From the NCBI GenBank assembly GCA_012510445.1, contig JAAZIA010000020.1, forward strand, positions 1-64,000: 64,000 nucleotides of DNA, given 5' to 3'. Under the pieces are notes generated by a model. It did no database searches and was not told where the DNA came from. It was given only the letters and a program-made list of their open reading frames with translations. Source of the DNA: Bacteroidales bacterium (GTDB taxonomy: Bacteria > Bacteroidota > Bacteroidia > Bacteroidales > UBA932). How positions within the stretch are numbered: position 1 is the first letter of the stretch; each line of letters starts with the position of its first letter. The position numbers were made by a program, and so were the translations under genes. Below, piece by piece: positions 19,182 to 29,392 of the stretch.

Positions 19182-20363
19182 TTAATATCTTGGCCATTCC
19201 GGGGGCCAAAAGGGTGGTACTTCTGGTGTTCCTCCTTTACTCCTGCAATCAATACATTTTGTAAGATTCCAGTAACTCACTTCCATTTGATTGTCTACCA
19301 GATAAGGAGAAAAACCCATTTGTTTCAGGCGTTGTAAGCCATAGATGTTGGCACTAAGTGACATCAAAGTATCGTCAGGCAATCGGGTACGAACGTAACC
19401 AGGCAAAGAGGTACAATCTACAAAAAGTCTTTTGCTAACAGAATTACATACAGATACAAAACCAACTGCACGAACAGAAGGGTCTGAAACACAGTTGATG
19501 TTTCCTGAAATTTCATTCGGTTGGGGAGAAAAAAGGCCTCCAATTTCGGTGGAGTTTTTTCTCATGTTTTGCCAATAGTCATATGCATCTTTGTCCAGCA
19601 CTGTTTGCACCACTTCAATGGAATAGTGTTGTGTAATTCGAATGTTCCTATATTCAATGGTTTGCAAAAGAAAATCCTTGATTTTATCTTCGGAAAGAGA
19701 AGTGGTTTCCAGCAAAAGTATATTGGATGATTTGCTACTGTTCCAACATCTGTACATCCATGGGTTGCTATCGTCTGTCTCTACTACTTTTGATCCGTCA
19801 AAAAAAGCGCGAGCCCTAATCTGAGAAACGTAATCCCACGTTTCTTCATACTGCCAGTGATAATATGTTGAGCCACCGGTAAGATCATATGTATCCACAA
19901 AGATGCTAACTTTCTCTTCTAACGTATCAATCTTATAATGCAGTTCCATATCGCTGCTGTACTTTGCTTTTCTAAGATCAGATTCATAAATTTTTCCGTC
20001 AGGTGACTCAATAACAAGCTGATAAGAAGCGTTTAGATCCGGGAGCCTATCAGAAAAATCAAAAATATACTCTCCCAGATGAGAGACAGAATCGGGGAGA
20101 AAAATTTTTCCTACCTCGTCTCTTACGTAAACAAGAGCATGATTTTCATAAAATAGATTGTTGGCTCCCGGCCTACCTGCTGAAATGGGAGCGCTACGTG
20201 TAATTTTTATTGAAAAGGGTCCTGTTATGGAAATATTTCCTTCCACTACAAGAGTACCTTCCCGATGGAGTAATTCTGCAGGCTCGTAAGGAACTATGCA
20301 AGAAACAGCTACAAAAGCTGCAGCCAGAACACCAATTATTTTAACGAAATATTTTGAGCGCAT
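19182..20363 (-). CDS. DUF4249 family lipoprotein
   Basis: The ATG at 20363 gives a 393-residue protein with a lipoprotein signal whose lipobox is VAVS-Cys; the open frame extends only to a TTG at 20372. The segment after it (EGTLVVEGNISITGPFSIKITRS) and later beta-rich regions match DUF4249, a Bacteroidetes family regularly encoded next to TonB-dependent receptors. The function of the family is not known. The gene begins five bases after the stop of the receptor gene, so the two are probably translated together. An outer-membrane accessory of the receptor is a reasonable inference. Confidence 0.8.
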   Translation of the reverse strand: MRSKYFVKIIGVLAAAFVAVSCIVPYEPAELLHREGTLVVEGNISITGPFSIKITRSAPISAGRPGANNLFYENHALVYVRDEVGKIFLPDSVSHLGEYIFDFSDRLPDLNASYQLVIESPDGKIYESDLRKAKYSSDMELHYKIDTLEEKVSIFVDTYDLTGGSTYYHWQYEETWDYVSQIRARAFFDGSKVVETDDSNPWMYRCWNSSKSSNILLLETTSLSEDKIKDFLLQTIEYRNIRITQHYSIEVVQTVLDKDAYDYWQNMRKNSTEIGGLFSPQPNEISGNINCVSDPSVRAVGFVSVCNSVSKRLFVDCTSLPGYVRTRLPDDTLMSLSANIYGLQRLKQMGFSPYLVDNQMEVSYWNLTKCIDCRSKGGTPEVPPFWPPEWPRY

Positions 20364-20368
20364 AAATA

Positions 20369-23131
20369 TCAAAACTTAATATTATAAGTAATATAAGGGA
20401 TAGGACATCCAAAAATTGAAAGCATATACGATTTAACAGTATTTCCTTCTGTTTGAAAAAATACAGAATATGGATTTTTCCGTCCTGTCACATTATATAC
20501 TCCAATAGTGAAAGAACTGTGAGTGAGTAATGTAAGCTTATGAGAAGGCTCTACATTAAAAGATATATCCAAACGGAAATAGTCCGGTATACGGTGGGAG
20601 TTTCTATCTCCGTACAGAAGCCTCCATCCTCCGGCATAATGGTACGTTCCAATGGGCATGGTTATAGGTCTTCCCGTACTGTAATCCAAGTTCATGGATA
20701 GGCTAAAACGGTGAGTAAACTTAAAGTTTCCTACGAACTTCAAGTCGTGCGGTTTATCGTAAGGAGCAGGATACCAGTTGCCTTGGTTTATTGGATCTTT
20801 CACAATGGGATCGTTCTGACACAATTGAGTTCGGGAAAAAGTATACGACAACCAACCGTTAAGCCTTCCGGCAGATCGCTTTAACATCAGTTCCACACCA
20901 TAGGCCCTGCCTTGTGTTTCAATAACATCAGTTTCAATGTGCTTGTTCATTAACAATTTGGCAGAAGGTGCGTAATCCAAGTACCGGTCCATGTGCTTGT
21001 AATAGCCTTCTATAGACAGTTCTATGGTATTATTAAACAGGTTTTTATATATACCCACCGCTGTTTGCCATCCTTTTTGCGGGCGAATATTGGCATCTGA
21101 TAATTTCCAGATATCGGTAGGAGAAATAACAGTGGTGTTGGAAAGCATGTGAATATTCTGCCTCATGCTGTTGAATCCTGCTTTTACAGAAAAATCGCTC
21201 GTAAAGGCATATCGGGCAGAGATACGAAACTCGGGTGCATGGTAAGGAGATATCATTTTCCCACTTCCCGCAGAAAGACTGTCTGCCCGGGTTTCTTCAG
21301 ATTTAGGGAGACCGGGAGTATACGTATAGTATTCTTTGGGACCCATAGCCGTGTAAAAACCATAACGGATTCCGGCTTCCATAGAAAACTGAGGCGTTAC
21401 CTCCCAGGTGTCTCCAACGTATAGAGCTGTTTCAACAGCTTGTTCCCGTTGCAATATATCCGGAACTACAAGGGATCTGTTATCAAAGGGCATAAAGGAG
21501 CCGGGGTCAAGGAAATAATACAGTGCATTGATCCCGTAATTGATCGTATGACTTCCGCCCGGTCTGGTTGTGAAGTCTGCTTTCAAGCTCGTTTGTTGTA
21601 ACAAAAAGGACATGTCGTATGCCATGCCGGCATTGGTGCTGTCCCTGGTGTTGTAATTGTACCTGTCATAAGTACCTGAAATGACCATATTTGTATGGTC
21701 AAAAAGAACACTCTGATACCTTGCAGAAGTATTTACATTTTGATATCGGTACGATACCTCGGGCTGGAATGAAAAATTATCTCTTGAAAAGTATCCGTTT
21801 ACAAACAATTGTCTTTTGTTGTCAAACCTATGGGAGAGCCCCAGGTTTATATCGTAAAAATTAGCCGTACCGTTGTTATAGCCGCTTTCTTCCGGAATCA
21901 AACGCATGAGCCAGTCAGAATAGGTGGTTCTGCCTGCAAGCAAAATTGAGGTTTTATCCTTTACCAGAGGACCCTCCAATGTAAACTTTGTGGTAAGTAA
22001 ACCAATGCCTGCCGATCCGGTGAATCGATTCTTGTTACCTTCACGTGTATTGACTTCAAGGACAGAGGATATACGTCCTCCGTACTTTACCGGTATGGAG
22101 CTTTTGTATAACTCCAGGTTGCTTATTACATCGTTATTAAAGAGTGAAAACAGACCAAAAAGATGAGAAGAGTTGTAAATAGTACCTTGGTTGTACAGTA
22201 CCAGGTTTTGGTCTGTAGCACCTCCACGTACATTGAATCCTCCTGAAGCTTCTCCTACGGTTTTCACTCCCGGTAACGTAAGGACTGCCTTAATGACATC
22301 TGCCTCACCAAAAGCCATGGGAATGTGTCTGATTCTATCTGCTCGTACGCGTTCCAGTCCCAATTTTACATTGCGAACGTTTTCCATTTTTTCTGCAGAT
22401 ATGACAATGCCTTGCAAAGAAAAAATTTCTTCGGCAATATTCATATCTAATGTGCCTTCAGAAAAAATACGTACGTAGCGATGGGAATCTTTATACCCAA
22501 ATCCTCTGATTTGCAGTGTGTGGTACCCTCTGGGCAAAATGAGGGAATAGAATCCATAGGTGTCTGACATGCCATAATGGGTTTTATCTTCTGTCATAAC
22601 AGTAATATCGGGAACCGGTTCTCCGCTCGTGTGGTTACGGATGTATCCTGTTATTCTAACCCTTCCCCCTGCGCCTGAAAGCTCGGGGTTTCCTATGGTA
22701 TACAAACGGTTCTCAGAATCCGCCGTTTGCTGTTCTTGTCCGGTAAGTTGCAGGATCTCTTTTTCCTGGTGTTTTCCATTTTCCAGAGAATCCATATAAA
22801 ATGCTGTGTGCAATTCTTCTGTTATCTTTCCCTTTGTGATTACCCAGCGGTTATCACCAATAGAATGAAAAGAGAAGCCGTTTTGTTGCAATTGCTTTCC
22901 AAGGGCATTCAAAACCTCGGATGGGTCTGCACGCAAGCTTAAAAGCAATGTATCTGTTTGTGAAGATGCAAAATAGAAACGCAAGGACGTTTGTTCCTCC
23001 AGTGTATTTACAATGGAGTCTAAAGTAGCATATCTGAAATTGTATAATTCCTGTGAACGTACCTGATGAGCAAAGAACCAGGATAGGGTCAACAAAGCAA
23101 GTGTTAAGACAATGGTTTTCTTTCGTGTCAT
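20369..23131 (-). CDS. TonB-dependent receptor with STN-like and carboxypeptidase-regulatory domains
   Basis: This 920-residue outer-membrane receptor has a signal peptide (residues 1-27), a secretin/TonB short N-terminal (STN)-like domain at about 30-100, a carboxypeptidase-D regulatory-like beta-sandwich at about 155-235 beginning RVRITGYI, a plug domain at about 270-370 containing GGFNVRGGATDQN, and a C-terminal beta barrel. An STN-like domain usually means contact with an anti-sigma partner, but no FecR-type gene is adjacent. It is preceded by a small secreted protein with which it overlaps by four bases and followed by DUF4249 and MG2 genes. The substrate is unknown. Confidence 0.9.
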   Translation of the reverse strand: MTRKKTIVLTLALLTLSWFFAHQVRSQELYNFRYATLDSIVNTLEEQTSLRFYFASSQTDTLLLSLRADPSEVLNALGKQLQQNGFSFHSIGDNRWVITKGKITEELHTAFYMDSLENGKHQEKEILQLTGQEQQTADSENRLYTIGNPELSGAGGRVRITGYIRNHTSGEPVPDITVMTEDKTHYGMSDTYGFYSLILPRGYHTLQIRGFGYKDSHRYVRIFSEGTLDMNIAEEIFSLQGIVISAEKMENVRNVKLGLERVRADRIRHIPMAFGEADVIKAVLTLPGVKTVGEASGGFNVRGGATDQNLVLYNQGTIYNSSHLFGLFSLFNNDVISNLELYKSSIPVKYGGRISSVLEVNTREGNKNRFTGSAGIGLLTTKFTLEGPLVKDKTSILLAGRTTYSDWLMRLIPEESGYNNGTANFYDINLGLSHRFDNKRQLFVNGYFSRDNFSFQPEVSYRYQNVNTSARYQSVLFDHTNMVISGTYDRYNYNTRDSTNAGMAYDMSFLLQQTSLKADFTTRPGGSHTINYGINALYYFLDPGSFMPFDNRSLVVPDILQREQAVETALYVGDTWEVTPQFSMEAGIRYGFYTAMGPKEYYTYTPGLPKSEETRADSLSAGSGKMISPYHAPEFRISARYAFTSDFSVKAGFNSMRQNIHMLSNTTVISPTDIWKLSDANIRPQKGWQTAVGIYKNLFNNTIELSIEGYYKHMDRYLDYAPSAKLLMNKHIETDVIETQGRAYGVELMLKRSAGRLNGWLSYTFSRTQLCQNDPIVKDPINQGNWYPAPYDKPHDLKFVGNFKFTHRFSLSMNLDYSTGRPITMPIGTYHYAGGWRLLYGDRNSHRIPDYFRLDISFNVEPSHKLTLLTHSSFTIGVYNVTGRKNPYSVFFQTEGNTVKSYMLSIFGCPIPYITYNIKF

Positions 23132-23853
23132 TGCGTCAAAATTTTTTCATACTTCTCTGCACACAGTGTAATGGATGCATCTTTTACCTCTTTGGAAAAT
23201 TTCAATTTGTTTTCTCGTATATAACGATTTAAAACAGATCGTTTGTCGCGTAATATTCTTAAAAAGGAAAGTTTTCCTTTAAACGGATAGAAAATCCCGT
23301 CACGCAGAACGTAATAGTCAATGCTTTCAGAAAAATAATGACTGGCTTTTGCTTCGATTTCGGCAGCCTTACTCTTCATTTTCTTTTCATTTTTTTTGAG
23401 GATGCTAATCTCTTTGCCGGAATACAGTATTTGGTAATAACCTTCTTCCGGAGCCCCGGGCCATTCTTCTTTAGTGATGTGAATGAATTCCATACCTTCC
23501 AGAGAAAACGAGCTTACGTGGTTTTTCAAAAGAATGGAACTGGTATAGTATTGTGGCATCCTAATGTACAACTCATCTAGATGAGCATTAAGATTCAGAA
23601 GGACATCTGTATAGAATTTACCGTTGTACCTTACCGTACCTTTATAAAAAACATCGGACGTCAAATAATAAGTCCCCTCATAAATTTGTTTGTATGCAGG
23701 AGGGATTTTCCCATTGTATAATGGGGCATAACCGCCACTCTGTTCCAGATAATGCGTTGCTACAAGATGCCCATTTTGTGCTGCTAACGGTATGGAAAAA
23801 GTGATTGCTATGAAAAAAATAAATGTAACGGGTTTTAAACAAATACGGATCAT
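23128..23853 (-). CDS. Secreted protein of unknown function
   Basis: The frame is open to 23937, but the ATG at 23853 gives a 241-residue protein beginning with a clean signal peptide ending near PLAAQ, and a -7 promoter box lies just before this start, so the shorter form is chosen. The mature protein is mixed beta and charged helix and ends with a lysine-rich helical region (FLRILRDKRSVLNRYIRENKLKF shortened here to its features). I recognise the pattern from Bacteroidetes genes next to STN-type TonB receptors but know no function. It overlaps the receptor gene by four bases and is the first gene of the operon. Confidence 0.6.
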   Translation of the reverse strand: MIRICLKPVTFIFFIAITFSIPLAAQNGHLVATHYLEQSGGYAPLYNGKIPPAYKQIYEGTYYLTSDVFYKGTVRYNGKFYTDVLLNLNAHLDELYIRMPQYYTSSILLKNHVSSFSLEGMEFIHITKEEWPGAPEEGYYQILYSGKEISILKKNEKKMKSKAAEIEAKASHYFSESIDYYVLRDGIFYPFKGKLSFLRILRDKRSVLNRYIRENKLKFSKEVKDASITLCAEKYEKILTQ

Positions 23854-23875
23854 TTTCACTTTTCTTTGGAAAAAA

Positions 23876-23883
23876 CAAAAGTA
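23876..23883 (-). promoter_or_regulatory. Promoter -7 box for the TonB receptor operon
   Basis: The minus-strand sequence TACTTTTG matches TAnnTTTG and ends 22 bases before the ATG at 23853. It lies inside the longer open frame, which argues against the start at 23937. Confidence 0.5.
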
Positions 23884-23896
23884 GGTAAAAAGATTG

Positions 23897-23904
23897 TACA
23901 TTTG
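23897..23904 (+). promoter_or_regulatory. Promoter -7 box for the peptidoglycan salvage operon
   Basis: TACATTTG matches the Bacteroidetes -7 consensus and ends 38 bases before the ATG at 23943. It is divergent from the receptor-operon promoter 13 bases away. No clear upstream TTTG was found at 18-20 bases. Confidence 0.5.
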
Positions 23905-23942
23905 CAGGAATAACAGAAAAATATATAATAAATCCATAACTT

Positions 23943-25397
23943 ATGAAAAGAATTGACTGTTTTATACCTGCTGCTTCTTACCATCAGATAGCAGGTACAT
24001 TGGCCAATCTTACCCCATTGCATCCGGTAAACAAAATTTTTCTTTTGGCAACCCATCAGGAAGGTGATTTTTCAGATACAGGACACGAGGTAATCCGTAT
24101 TGACAGTATTAACTCTTGGTCAACGGTAAAAAAGATTGCAGACGTTGTTACTGCTGATTATGCCTTAATTTACACCAAGTATACTCAATTGAAACCGGGC
24201 TATTTGTCTTTAGAGCGGTTAGTTCAGCTTGCTGACGATACAAGAGCAGGTATGCTGTATTCAGACCATTTCCAGGTTATTGAAGAAAAACGAAGAAAAA
24301 TGCCTTTGATTGAATGTCAGGAAGGAGCTTTACGAGATGACTTTAATTTTGGATCTGTACTGTTTTATAATGCATTGTATTTGAAAAAAGCAGTTTCCAT
24401 GGTTTCGTCGGATTACGTCCATGCAGGTTTATACTCCCTGCGCTTGGCCGTTAGCCGCTTAGCCCCGCTTGTTCATATTAATGAATATCTGTATACAGAG
24501 ATAGAAACAGACACACGTAAATCCGGCGAAAAATTATTTGATTACGTGGATCCAAAAAACAGAGAAGTTCAAATAGATATGGAAAAAGCTTGTACGGAAC
24601 ACTTAAAAGCCGTAGGGGCTTACTTACCTCCTGTATTTACTCCTGTCAATCTGGAAGAAGGTCATTTTGAATTTGAAGCTACCGTAATGATTCCTGTGTT
24701 TAATAGGGAGCGTACCATAGAAGATGCAGTAAAATCAGCTTTGGAGCAAAAAACGAGTTTCCCTTACAATGTGATTATAGTAAACCATCATAGTACCGAT
24801 AACACAGTTCCCATCATCGAAAAATACTCCGGAGATCCCAAGCTCATACTCGTCACTCCTTCAAGAGATGATTTGTTTGTAGGAGGGCTATGGAATACGG
24901 CACTGAACCATCCTAAATGCGGAAAGTTTCTTGTACAGCTGGATAGCGACGATATGTATTCGGGAACAGACTCACTGGAAACCATAGTCAAAGCTTTCTA
25001 TGAGCAGCAATGTGCTATGGTTGTGGGAACGTATCGTATGACAGACTTTGATTTGAACACCATCCCTCCGGGAATTATCGATCACCGGGAATGGACTCCG
25101 GAAAACGGAAGAAACAATGCATTACGTATTAATGGATTGGGAGCTCCGCGAGCATTCTATACCCCCATTCTTCGTACCATTTTGTTGCCCAATACCAATT
25201 ATGGAGAAGATTATGGACTGGGTCTTCGTTTTTCAAGAAATTACCAGATTGGACGTATTTATGAGGTTGTATACAACTGCCGCCGTTGGGAGGGCAATTC
25301 AGATGCAGCCCTGGAACCGGAAAAAGTGAATGCAAATAACCTTTATAAAGACCGATTGCGTACATGGGAACTTCAGGCCAGAAAACAATTGAGGTAG
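23943..25397 (+). CDS. Glycosyltransferase family 2 protein
   Basis: The 484-residue protein has a C-terminal GT-A domain from about residue 247, starting [16 protein letters not shown], with the metal-binding LDSDD near 332-336. The first 235 residues are another alpha/beta unit that has weak glycosyltransferase-like character (a nucleotide-sugar-fold pattern, with no clear DxD). No membrane helices are evident. It is the first gene of the operon, and its end overlaps the SpoIID-like gene by 34 bases. Its place before peptidoglycan salvage genes hints at a cell-envelope sugar, but neither donor nor acceptor can be named. Confidence 0.75.
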   Translation: MKRIDCFIPAASYHQIAGTLANLTPLHPVNKIFLLATHQEGDFSDTGHEVIRIDSINSWSTVKKIADVVTADYALIYTKYTQLKPGYLSLERLVQLADDTRAGMLYSDHFQVIEEKRRKMPLIECQEGALRDDFNFGSVLFYNALYLKKAVSMVSSDYVHAGLYSLRLAVSRLAPLVHINEYLYTEIETDTRKSGEKLFDYVDPKNREVQIDMEKACTEHLKAVGAYLPPVFTPVNLEEGHFEFEATVMIPVFNRERTIEDAVKSALEQKTSFPYNVIIVNHHSTDNTVPIIEKYSGDPKLILVTPSRDDLFVGGLWNTALNHPKCGKFLVQLDSDDMYSGTDSLETIVKAFYEQQCAMVVGTYRMTDFDLNTIPPGIIDHREWTPENGRNNALRINGLGAPRAFYTPILRTILLPNTNYGEDYGLGLRFSRNYQIGRIYEVVYNCRRWEGNSDAALEPEKVNANNLYKDRLRTWELQARKQLR

Positions 25398-26719
25398 GTA
25401 TTCTTCTTGCTCCCCGTATAGCCTTTCAGTTGGAAGGAAGTTACGCCCCCTATATCGGTGCATTTGAAGCCACCCTACAGAATGGGAAGGTATGTATAAC
25501 AGGCAAAGAAGGCAGCAGCCATCCCGGGCAACAAATAATAAAAGCAGATCGGTGCATTTTTGAACCTTCAGATAAGAAAGCTTCTTTTCTTTTAAAAGAG
25601 GTAATTATAGGTATAGAATTCCATTGGGAACGGAAAGAAGACCAGCGTTTTAAAGGAACGCTGGCTTTTGTACCGGAAGACGGTAAGGTACGAGCCATCA
25701 ATATACTTGAGGCAGAAGATTACCTGATAAGCGTTATTGCCTCAGAAATGAGCGCCACCAGCATGCCTGAATACTTGAAGGCACATGCCGTCATTTCGCG
25801 CAGTTGGGTTCTTTCCCAAATGGAAAAAAGAGCACCGGCAGGTGCTTCTGCCTCGGCTCAAAAAATGACTTCCCTTACGCCTGCCGAGGTACGTACAGAT
25901 TCTGAATGGATCACATGGTGGGATAGGGAAGATCATACCTTATTTGACGTATGTGCAGATGACCACTGCCAAAGGTACCAGGGAATTACCCGGCCTTCAC
26001 AATCGCTGGAAAATGTAAGCGGGGCTGTTGAACAAACGGCTGGAGAAGTACTTACTTTTGATGGGGTAATATGTGACGCCCGTTTTTCCAAATGCTGCGG
26101 AGGGATCATGGAATTGTTTTCTACTTGCTGGGAACCTGTAGATCCGCCTTATTTACAAGGAAAGTACGACGGTGAGGAGTTTCCTGCCGAGATTCCGCTT
26201 CCCGACCTTACAGAGCACACACAGGCAGAGGTGTGGATACAAAGTACACCTCCTGCTTTTTGTAACACAGACGATGCAGCCGTTCTTTCTCAGGTTTTGA
26301 ATGATTACGATCAGGAAACAAAGAGTTTCTATCGTTGGGAAGTTTCTTATACAAAGGAAGAATTGGGAGCGCTTATTAAAAGCAGAATTGGTGAGGATTT
26401 GGGTATGGTAGAAGATTTGATCCCTTTGGAAAGAGGTACTTCGGGACGCATTTCGCGCCTGAAAATTGTAGGATCTAAAAAAACTCTTGTCATAGGAAAA
26501 GAACTTCTCATAAGAAAAGCATTGTCACCATCGCATCTTTACTCCTCGGCTTTTGTCCCCGTAAAACGCTCAGACGGCTTTGTTCTCTACGGAGCCGGCT
26601 GGGGTCACGGAGTGGGTCTGTGCCAGATTGGTGGGGCTGTTATGGCAAAGCAGGGGTACTCTTATAAAGAAATTTTAGCACATTATTATCCCGGTTCGCG
26701 AATAGAAAAATTGTATTGA
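25364..26719 (+). CDS. SpoIID/LytB domain protein
   Basis: The 451-residue protein has the SpoIID/LytB fold: [12 protein letters not shown] near residues 118-129 with the conserved glutamate, the AVISRSWVL segment after it, and the C-terminal [13 protein letters not shown] near 411-423. Sporulation SpoIID is a lytic transglycosylase that acts on denuded peptidoglycan strands; this organism shows no sporulation genes, so a cell-wall salvage or remodelling role is inferred. No signal peptide is visible at the start chosen, which is odd for a wall enzyme; the N-terminus reads directly into a beta-rich region. It overlaps the GT2 gene and shares one base with the AmpG-like gene. Confidence 0.85.
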   Translation: MGTSGQKTIEVGILLAPRIAFQLEGSYAPYIGAFEATLQNGKVCITGKEGSSHPGQQIIKADRCIFEPSDKKASFLLKEVIIGIEFHWERKEDQRFKGTLAFVPEDGKVRAINILEAEDYLISVIASEMSATSMPEYLKAHAVISRSWVLSQMEKRAPAGASASAQKMTSLTPAEVRTDSEWITWWDREDHTLFDVCADDHCQRYQGITRPSQSLENVSGAVEQTAGEVLTFDGVICDARFSKCCGGIMELFSTCWEPVDPPYLQGKYDGEEFPAEIPLPDLTEHTQAEVWIQSTPPAFCNTDDAAVLSQVLNDYDQETKSFYRWEVSYTKEELGALIKSRIGEDLGMVEDLIPLERGTSGRISRLKIVGSKKTLVIGKELLIRKALSPSHLYSSAFVPVKRSDGFVLYGAGWGHGVGLCQIGGAVMAKQGYSYKEILAHYYPGSRIEKLY

Positions 26720-28086
26720 TGAACGAATTTGCCAAAACAAAAGGCAAAAATGCCTGGTCGTGGATTCCCACCTTGTATTTTGCACAAGGGTTGCCTTATG
26801 TAGCTGTGATGACCATAGCTGTAATCATGTATAAGCGCCTTGGTCTTTCCAACACAGACATTGCTTTATACACCAGCTGGCTCTACCTGCCCTGGGTTAT
26901 CAAGCCTCTTTGGAGCCCTTTTGTGGACCTTGTCAAAACAAAAAGGCTGTGGGTGATTCTCATGCAAAGTACAATAGCTGTGGGCTTTGCGGGAGTGGCA
27001 TTTTTTTTGCCGACTACTTTTTTTATAAAATCCACTTTGGCTTTTTTCTGGCTTATTGCCTTTAGCTCTGCTACACACGATATTGCAGCCGACGGATTTT
27101 ATATGTTAGCCCTTACGCAAGGGGAACAATCTTTTTTTGTAGGCATCAGGAACACCTTCTACCGTTTTGCCACCATTTTTGGACAAGGAGTACTTGTTAT
27201 GTTGGCAGGTTTGCTGGAAGAGGGGAAGATCATCCCCAAGGCAGGTGGAAACATCCCTTTGGCCTGGAGCTTATCCTTTTATTTGTTGGCCGCTATCTTT
27301 CTTATCCTAACCCTTTATCACAGAGCCATACTTCCCAGACCGGCTACAGACGTATCCAGAGACAACATTACGCCGTTGGGTCTTTTGAAAGATTTTTTTA
27401 ACACGTTTGGTTCGTTCTTCAAAAAGAACAACCTGGCACTTGCCTTATTCTTTATTCTCACCTACCGTTTGGGAGAATCACAGCTTGTAAAGATTGCCAC
27501 TCCTTTTTTATTGGATTCTGCAGAAGCAGGAGGATTGGGATTACCCACGGCTACCGTGGGTATGGTATACGGTACCATAGGAGTCATTGCCTTGCTCTTG
27601 GGAGGAGTCATTGGCGGTATTGCCGTTTCTAGGGGAGGTCTAAAAAAATGGATCATCCCCATGGCATTGGCCATCAACCTGCCCGACCTGTTATATGTCT
27701 ATATGGCTTCTGCTCTGCCGGAGAAGGTACACGTAATTGCGTTCTATATAGGCAGTGGTTCTTCAGCTTTGTTCTTAACTTTAGACAAGTTGTACGTAAT
27801 TATTTTCTCTGTGGCTATGGAACAATTGGGGTACGGCTTTGGCTTTACAGCTTTTATGTTGTATTTGATATACGTAGCAGAAGGGATGCACAAAACGTCG
27901 CACTATGCCATTGGAACAGGATTTATGGCCTTGGGAATGATGCTTCCGGGCATGGCGGCAGGTGCCATTCAGGAAGCTATGGGCTATGAACGCTTTTTCT
28001 GGTTTGTGTGTTTGTGCACATTACCGGGAATATTGGCCTCTGTTCTTGTTAAGAAAAAATTGCCTGCCGAATACGGAAAAAAATAA
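26719..28086 (+). CDS. AmpG-like muropeptide permease (MFS)
   Basis: The protein has 455 residues and about 12 transmembrane helices with the major-facilitator pattern, including LPWVIKPLWSPFVD between the second and third helices and FSSATHDIAADGFY near 115, both typical of AmpG proteins that import muropeptides or anhydro-sugars. The ATG at 26719 overlaps the SpoIID stop by one base (TGATG); a TTG at 26716 is the only longer alternative. The next gene, namZ-like, releases MurNAc residues, and AmgK and MurU follow, so the natural cargo is probably a MurNAc-containing sugar. The exact substrate is inferred from context. Confidence 0.82.
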   Translation: MNEFAKTKGKNAWSWIPTLYFAQGLPYVAVMTIAVIMYKRLGLSNTDIALYTSWLYLPWVIKPLWSPFVDLVKTKRLWVILMQSTIAVGFAGVAFFLPTTFFIKSTLAFFWLIAFSSATHDIAADGFYMLALTQGEQSFFVGIRNTFYRFATIFGQGVLVMLAGLLEEGKIIPKAGGNIPLAWSLSFYLLAAIFLILTLYHRAILPRPATDVSRDNITPLGLLKDFFNTFGSFFKKNNLALALFFILTYRLGESQLVKIATPFLLDSAEAGGLGLPTATVGMVYGTIGVIALLLGGVIGGIAVSRGGLKKWIIPMALAINLPDLLYVYMASALPEKVHVIAFYIGSGSSALFLTLDKLYVIIFSVAMEQLGYGFGFTAFMLYLIYVAEGMHKTSHYAIGTGFMALGMMLPGMAAGAIQEAMGYERFFWFVCLCTLPGILASVLVKKKLPAEYGKK

Positions 28087-28094
28087 AGAAAACC

Positions 28095-29342
28095 ATGAAA
28101 AATATACGTAGAATTCTTTCGCTTCTATTGGTCTTGTTTTTTGTTCTTTCCTGCCAATCACGCGATTTGACCGTAAAAACAGGAGTGGATGTCCTTCAGC
28201 AAACAGGATTTGCCCTGCTGGAAGGAAAACGGGTAGGGCTTATTACCAATCCTACCGGTGTAGACAGGAAGCTGAGATCCACCATAGATATTCTATTTGA
28301 AGCGCCTAATGTAGAGCTGGTGGCTTTGTACGGTCCGGAACACGGAGTACGCGGCGAAATACATGCCGGAGACCGCATTGCATCGCAAACTGATCCTGTT
28401 ACGGGACTTCCCGAGTACTCTTTGTATGGAAGTACCAGAAAACCAACGCCGGAAATGCTAAAGGGGCTGGATGTGTTGGTTTACGATATTCAAGATATAG
28501 GTTCCCGTTCTTTTACCTACATCTCTACCATGGGTTTGGCTATGGAAGCTTGTGCAGAACAGGGGATAGAGTTTGTGGTGCTAGACAGGCCTAACCCCAT
28601 TGGAGGTCTTAAAGTGGAAGGATGCTATGTGGAAGACGGCTGTTTTACGTTTGTGAGTCAGTACAGAATCCCTTACGTGTACGGACTCACTTGTGGTGAA
28701 CTGGCTTTGCTCCTTAACGGGGAACGTATGCTGGGATCGGGAGCACGTCCCGGTGAAAGTACCCGATGTAACCTTACGGTAGTTCCCATGGAAGGGTGGA
28801 AAAGAGATATGTTTTACGACCAAACCGGACTGCAATGGATCGCTTCTTCACCTCATATTCCACAAGCCGTAACTTCGTTCTTTTATCCGCTGAGCGGTAT
28901 TGCCGGAGACCTTGCCGAGGTATCCATAGGAGTAGGCTACACGTTGCCTTTCCAATTGTTTGCGCCCGTGGAAGGGAATATAAACCCGCAAGAACTGGCT
29001 GCTAATTTAAACGCTCTGGACCTGCCTGGTCTGTATTTCAGGCCCATATACTTCAGGCCTTTTTACAGTAGGGGGCAAGGGACTACTTTAGGAGGGGTAC
29101 AAGTACACCTGACAGACCCTGCAGTAGCTCCGTTGACCGATGTGAACTTTTACGTAATGCAGGAAATGCATGCACTTAATCCTGACCTGGTTTTCAATCT
29201 GAACAGAATTACAAAAGTAGTAGGCAGCCCTTTTATAACCGCCAAATTTTCAGAAAAATACCAATTCCATGACATCAAAGAATATTGGTATAAAGACGTA
29301 GAGGCCTTCCGGGAACTTTCCAGGCATTACTACCTTTATTAA
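28095..29342 (+). CDS. NamZ-type exo-beta-N-acetylmuramidase (DUF1343) lipoprotein
   Basis: The 415-residue protein belongs to DUF1343, for which the NamZ exo-N-acetylmuramidase activity has been shown in other bacteria. It removes terminal MurNAc from peptidoglycan fragments. The signal peptide ends in a lipobox VLS-Cys20, so it is probably anchored to the periplasmic or outer-membrane face. Conserved segments include LVALYGPEHGVRGE near 75-88, VYDIQDIGSRSFTYISTM near 130-147 and VLDRPNPIGG near 163-172. It starts eight bases after the permease stop. The downstream AmgK and MurU genes would use the MurNAc it releases. Confidence 0.85.
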   Translation: MKNIRRILSLLLVLFFVLSCQSRDLTVKTGVDVLQQTGFALLEGKRVGLITNPTGVDRKLRSTIDILFEAPNVELVALYGPEHGVRGEIHAGDRIASQTDPVTGLPEYSLYGSTRKPTPEMLKGLDVLVYDIQDIGSRSFTYISTMGLAMEACAEQGIEFVVLDRPNPIGGLKVEGCYVEDGCFTFVSQYRIPYVYGLTCGELALLLNGERMLGSGARPGESTRCNLTVVPMEGWKRDMFYDQTGLQWIASSPHIPQAVTSFFYPLSGIAGDLAEVSIGVGYTLPFQLFAPVEGNINPQELAANLNALDLPGLYFRPIYFRPFYSRGQGTTLGGVQVHLTDPAVAPLTDVNFYVMQEMHALNPDLVFNLNRITKVVGSPFITAKFSEKYQFHDIKEYWYKDVEAFRELSRHYYLY

Positions 29343-29392
29343 ACCTCCGAGCTTTCCTTTCTGTTTAAAATTTTTACTAATTTTACGGCCTC

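Noticed and set aside
25364-26719. Sporulation gene
   Set aside because: The SpoIID/LytB domain is present, but no sporulation genes are seen and the Gram-negative Bacteroidales context points to wall salvage.
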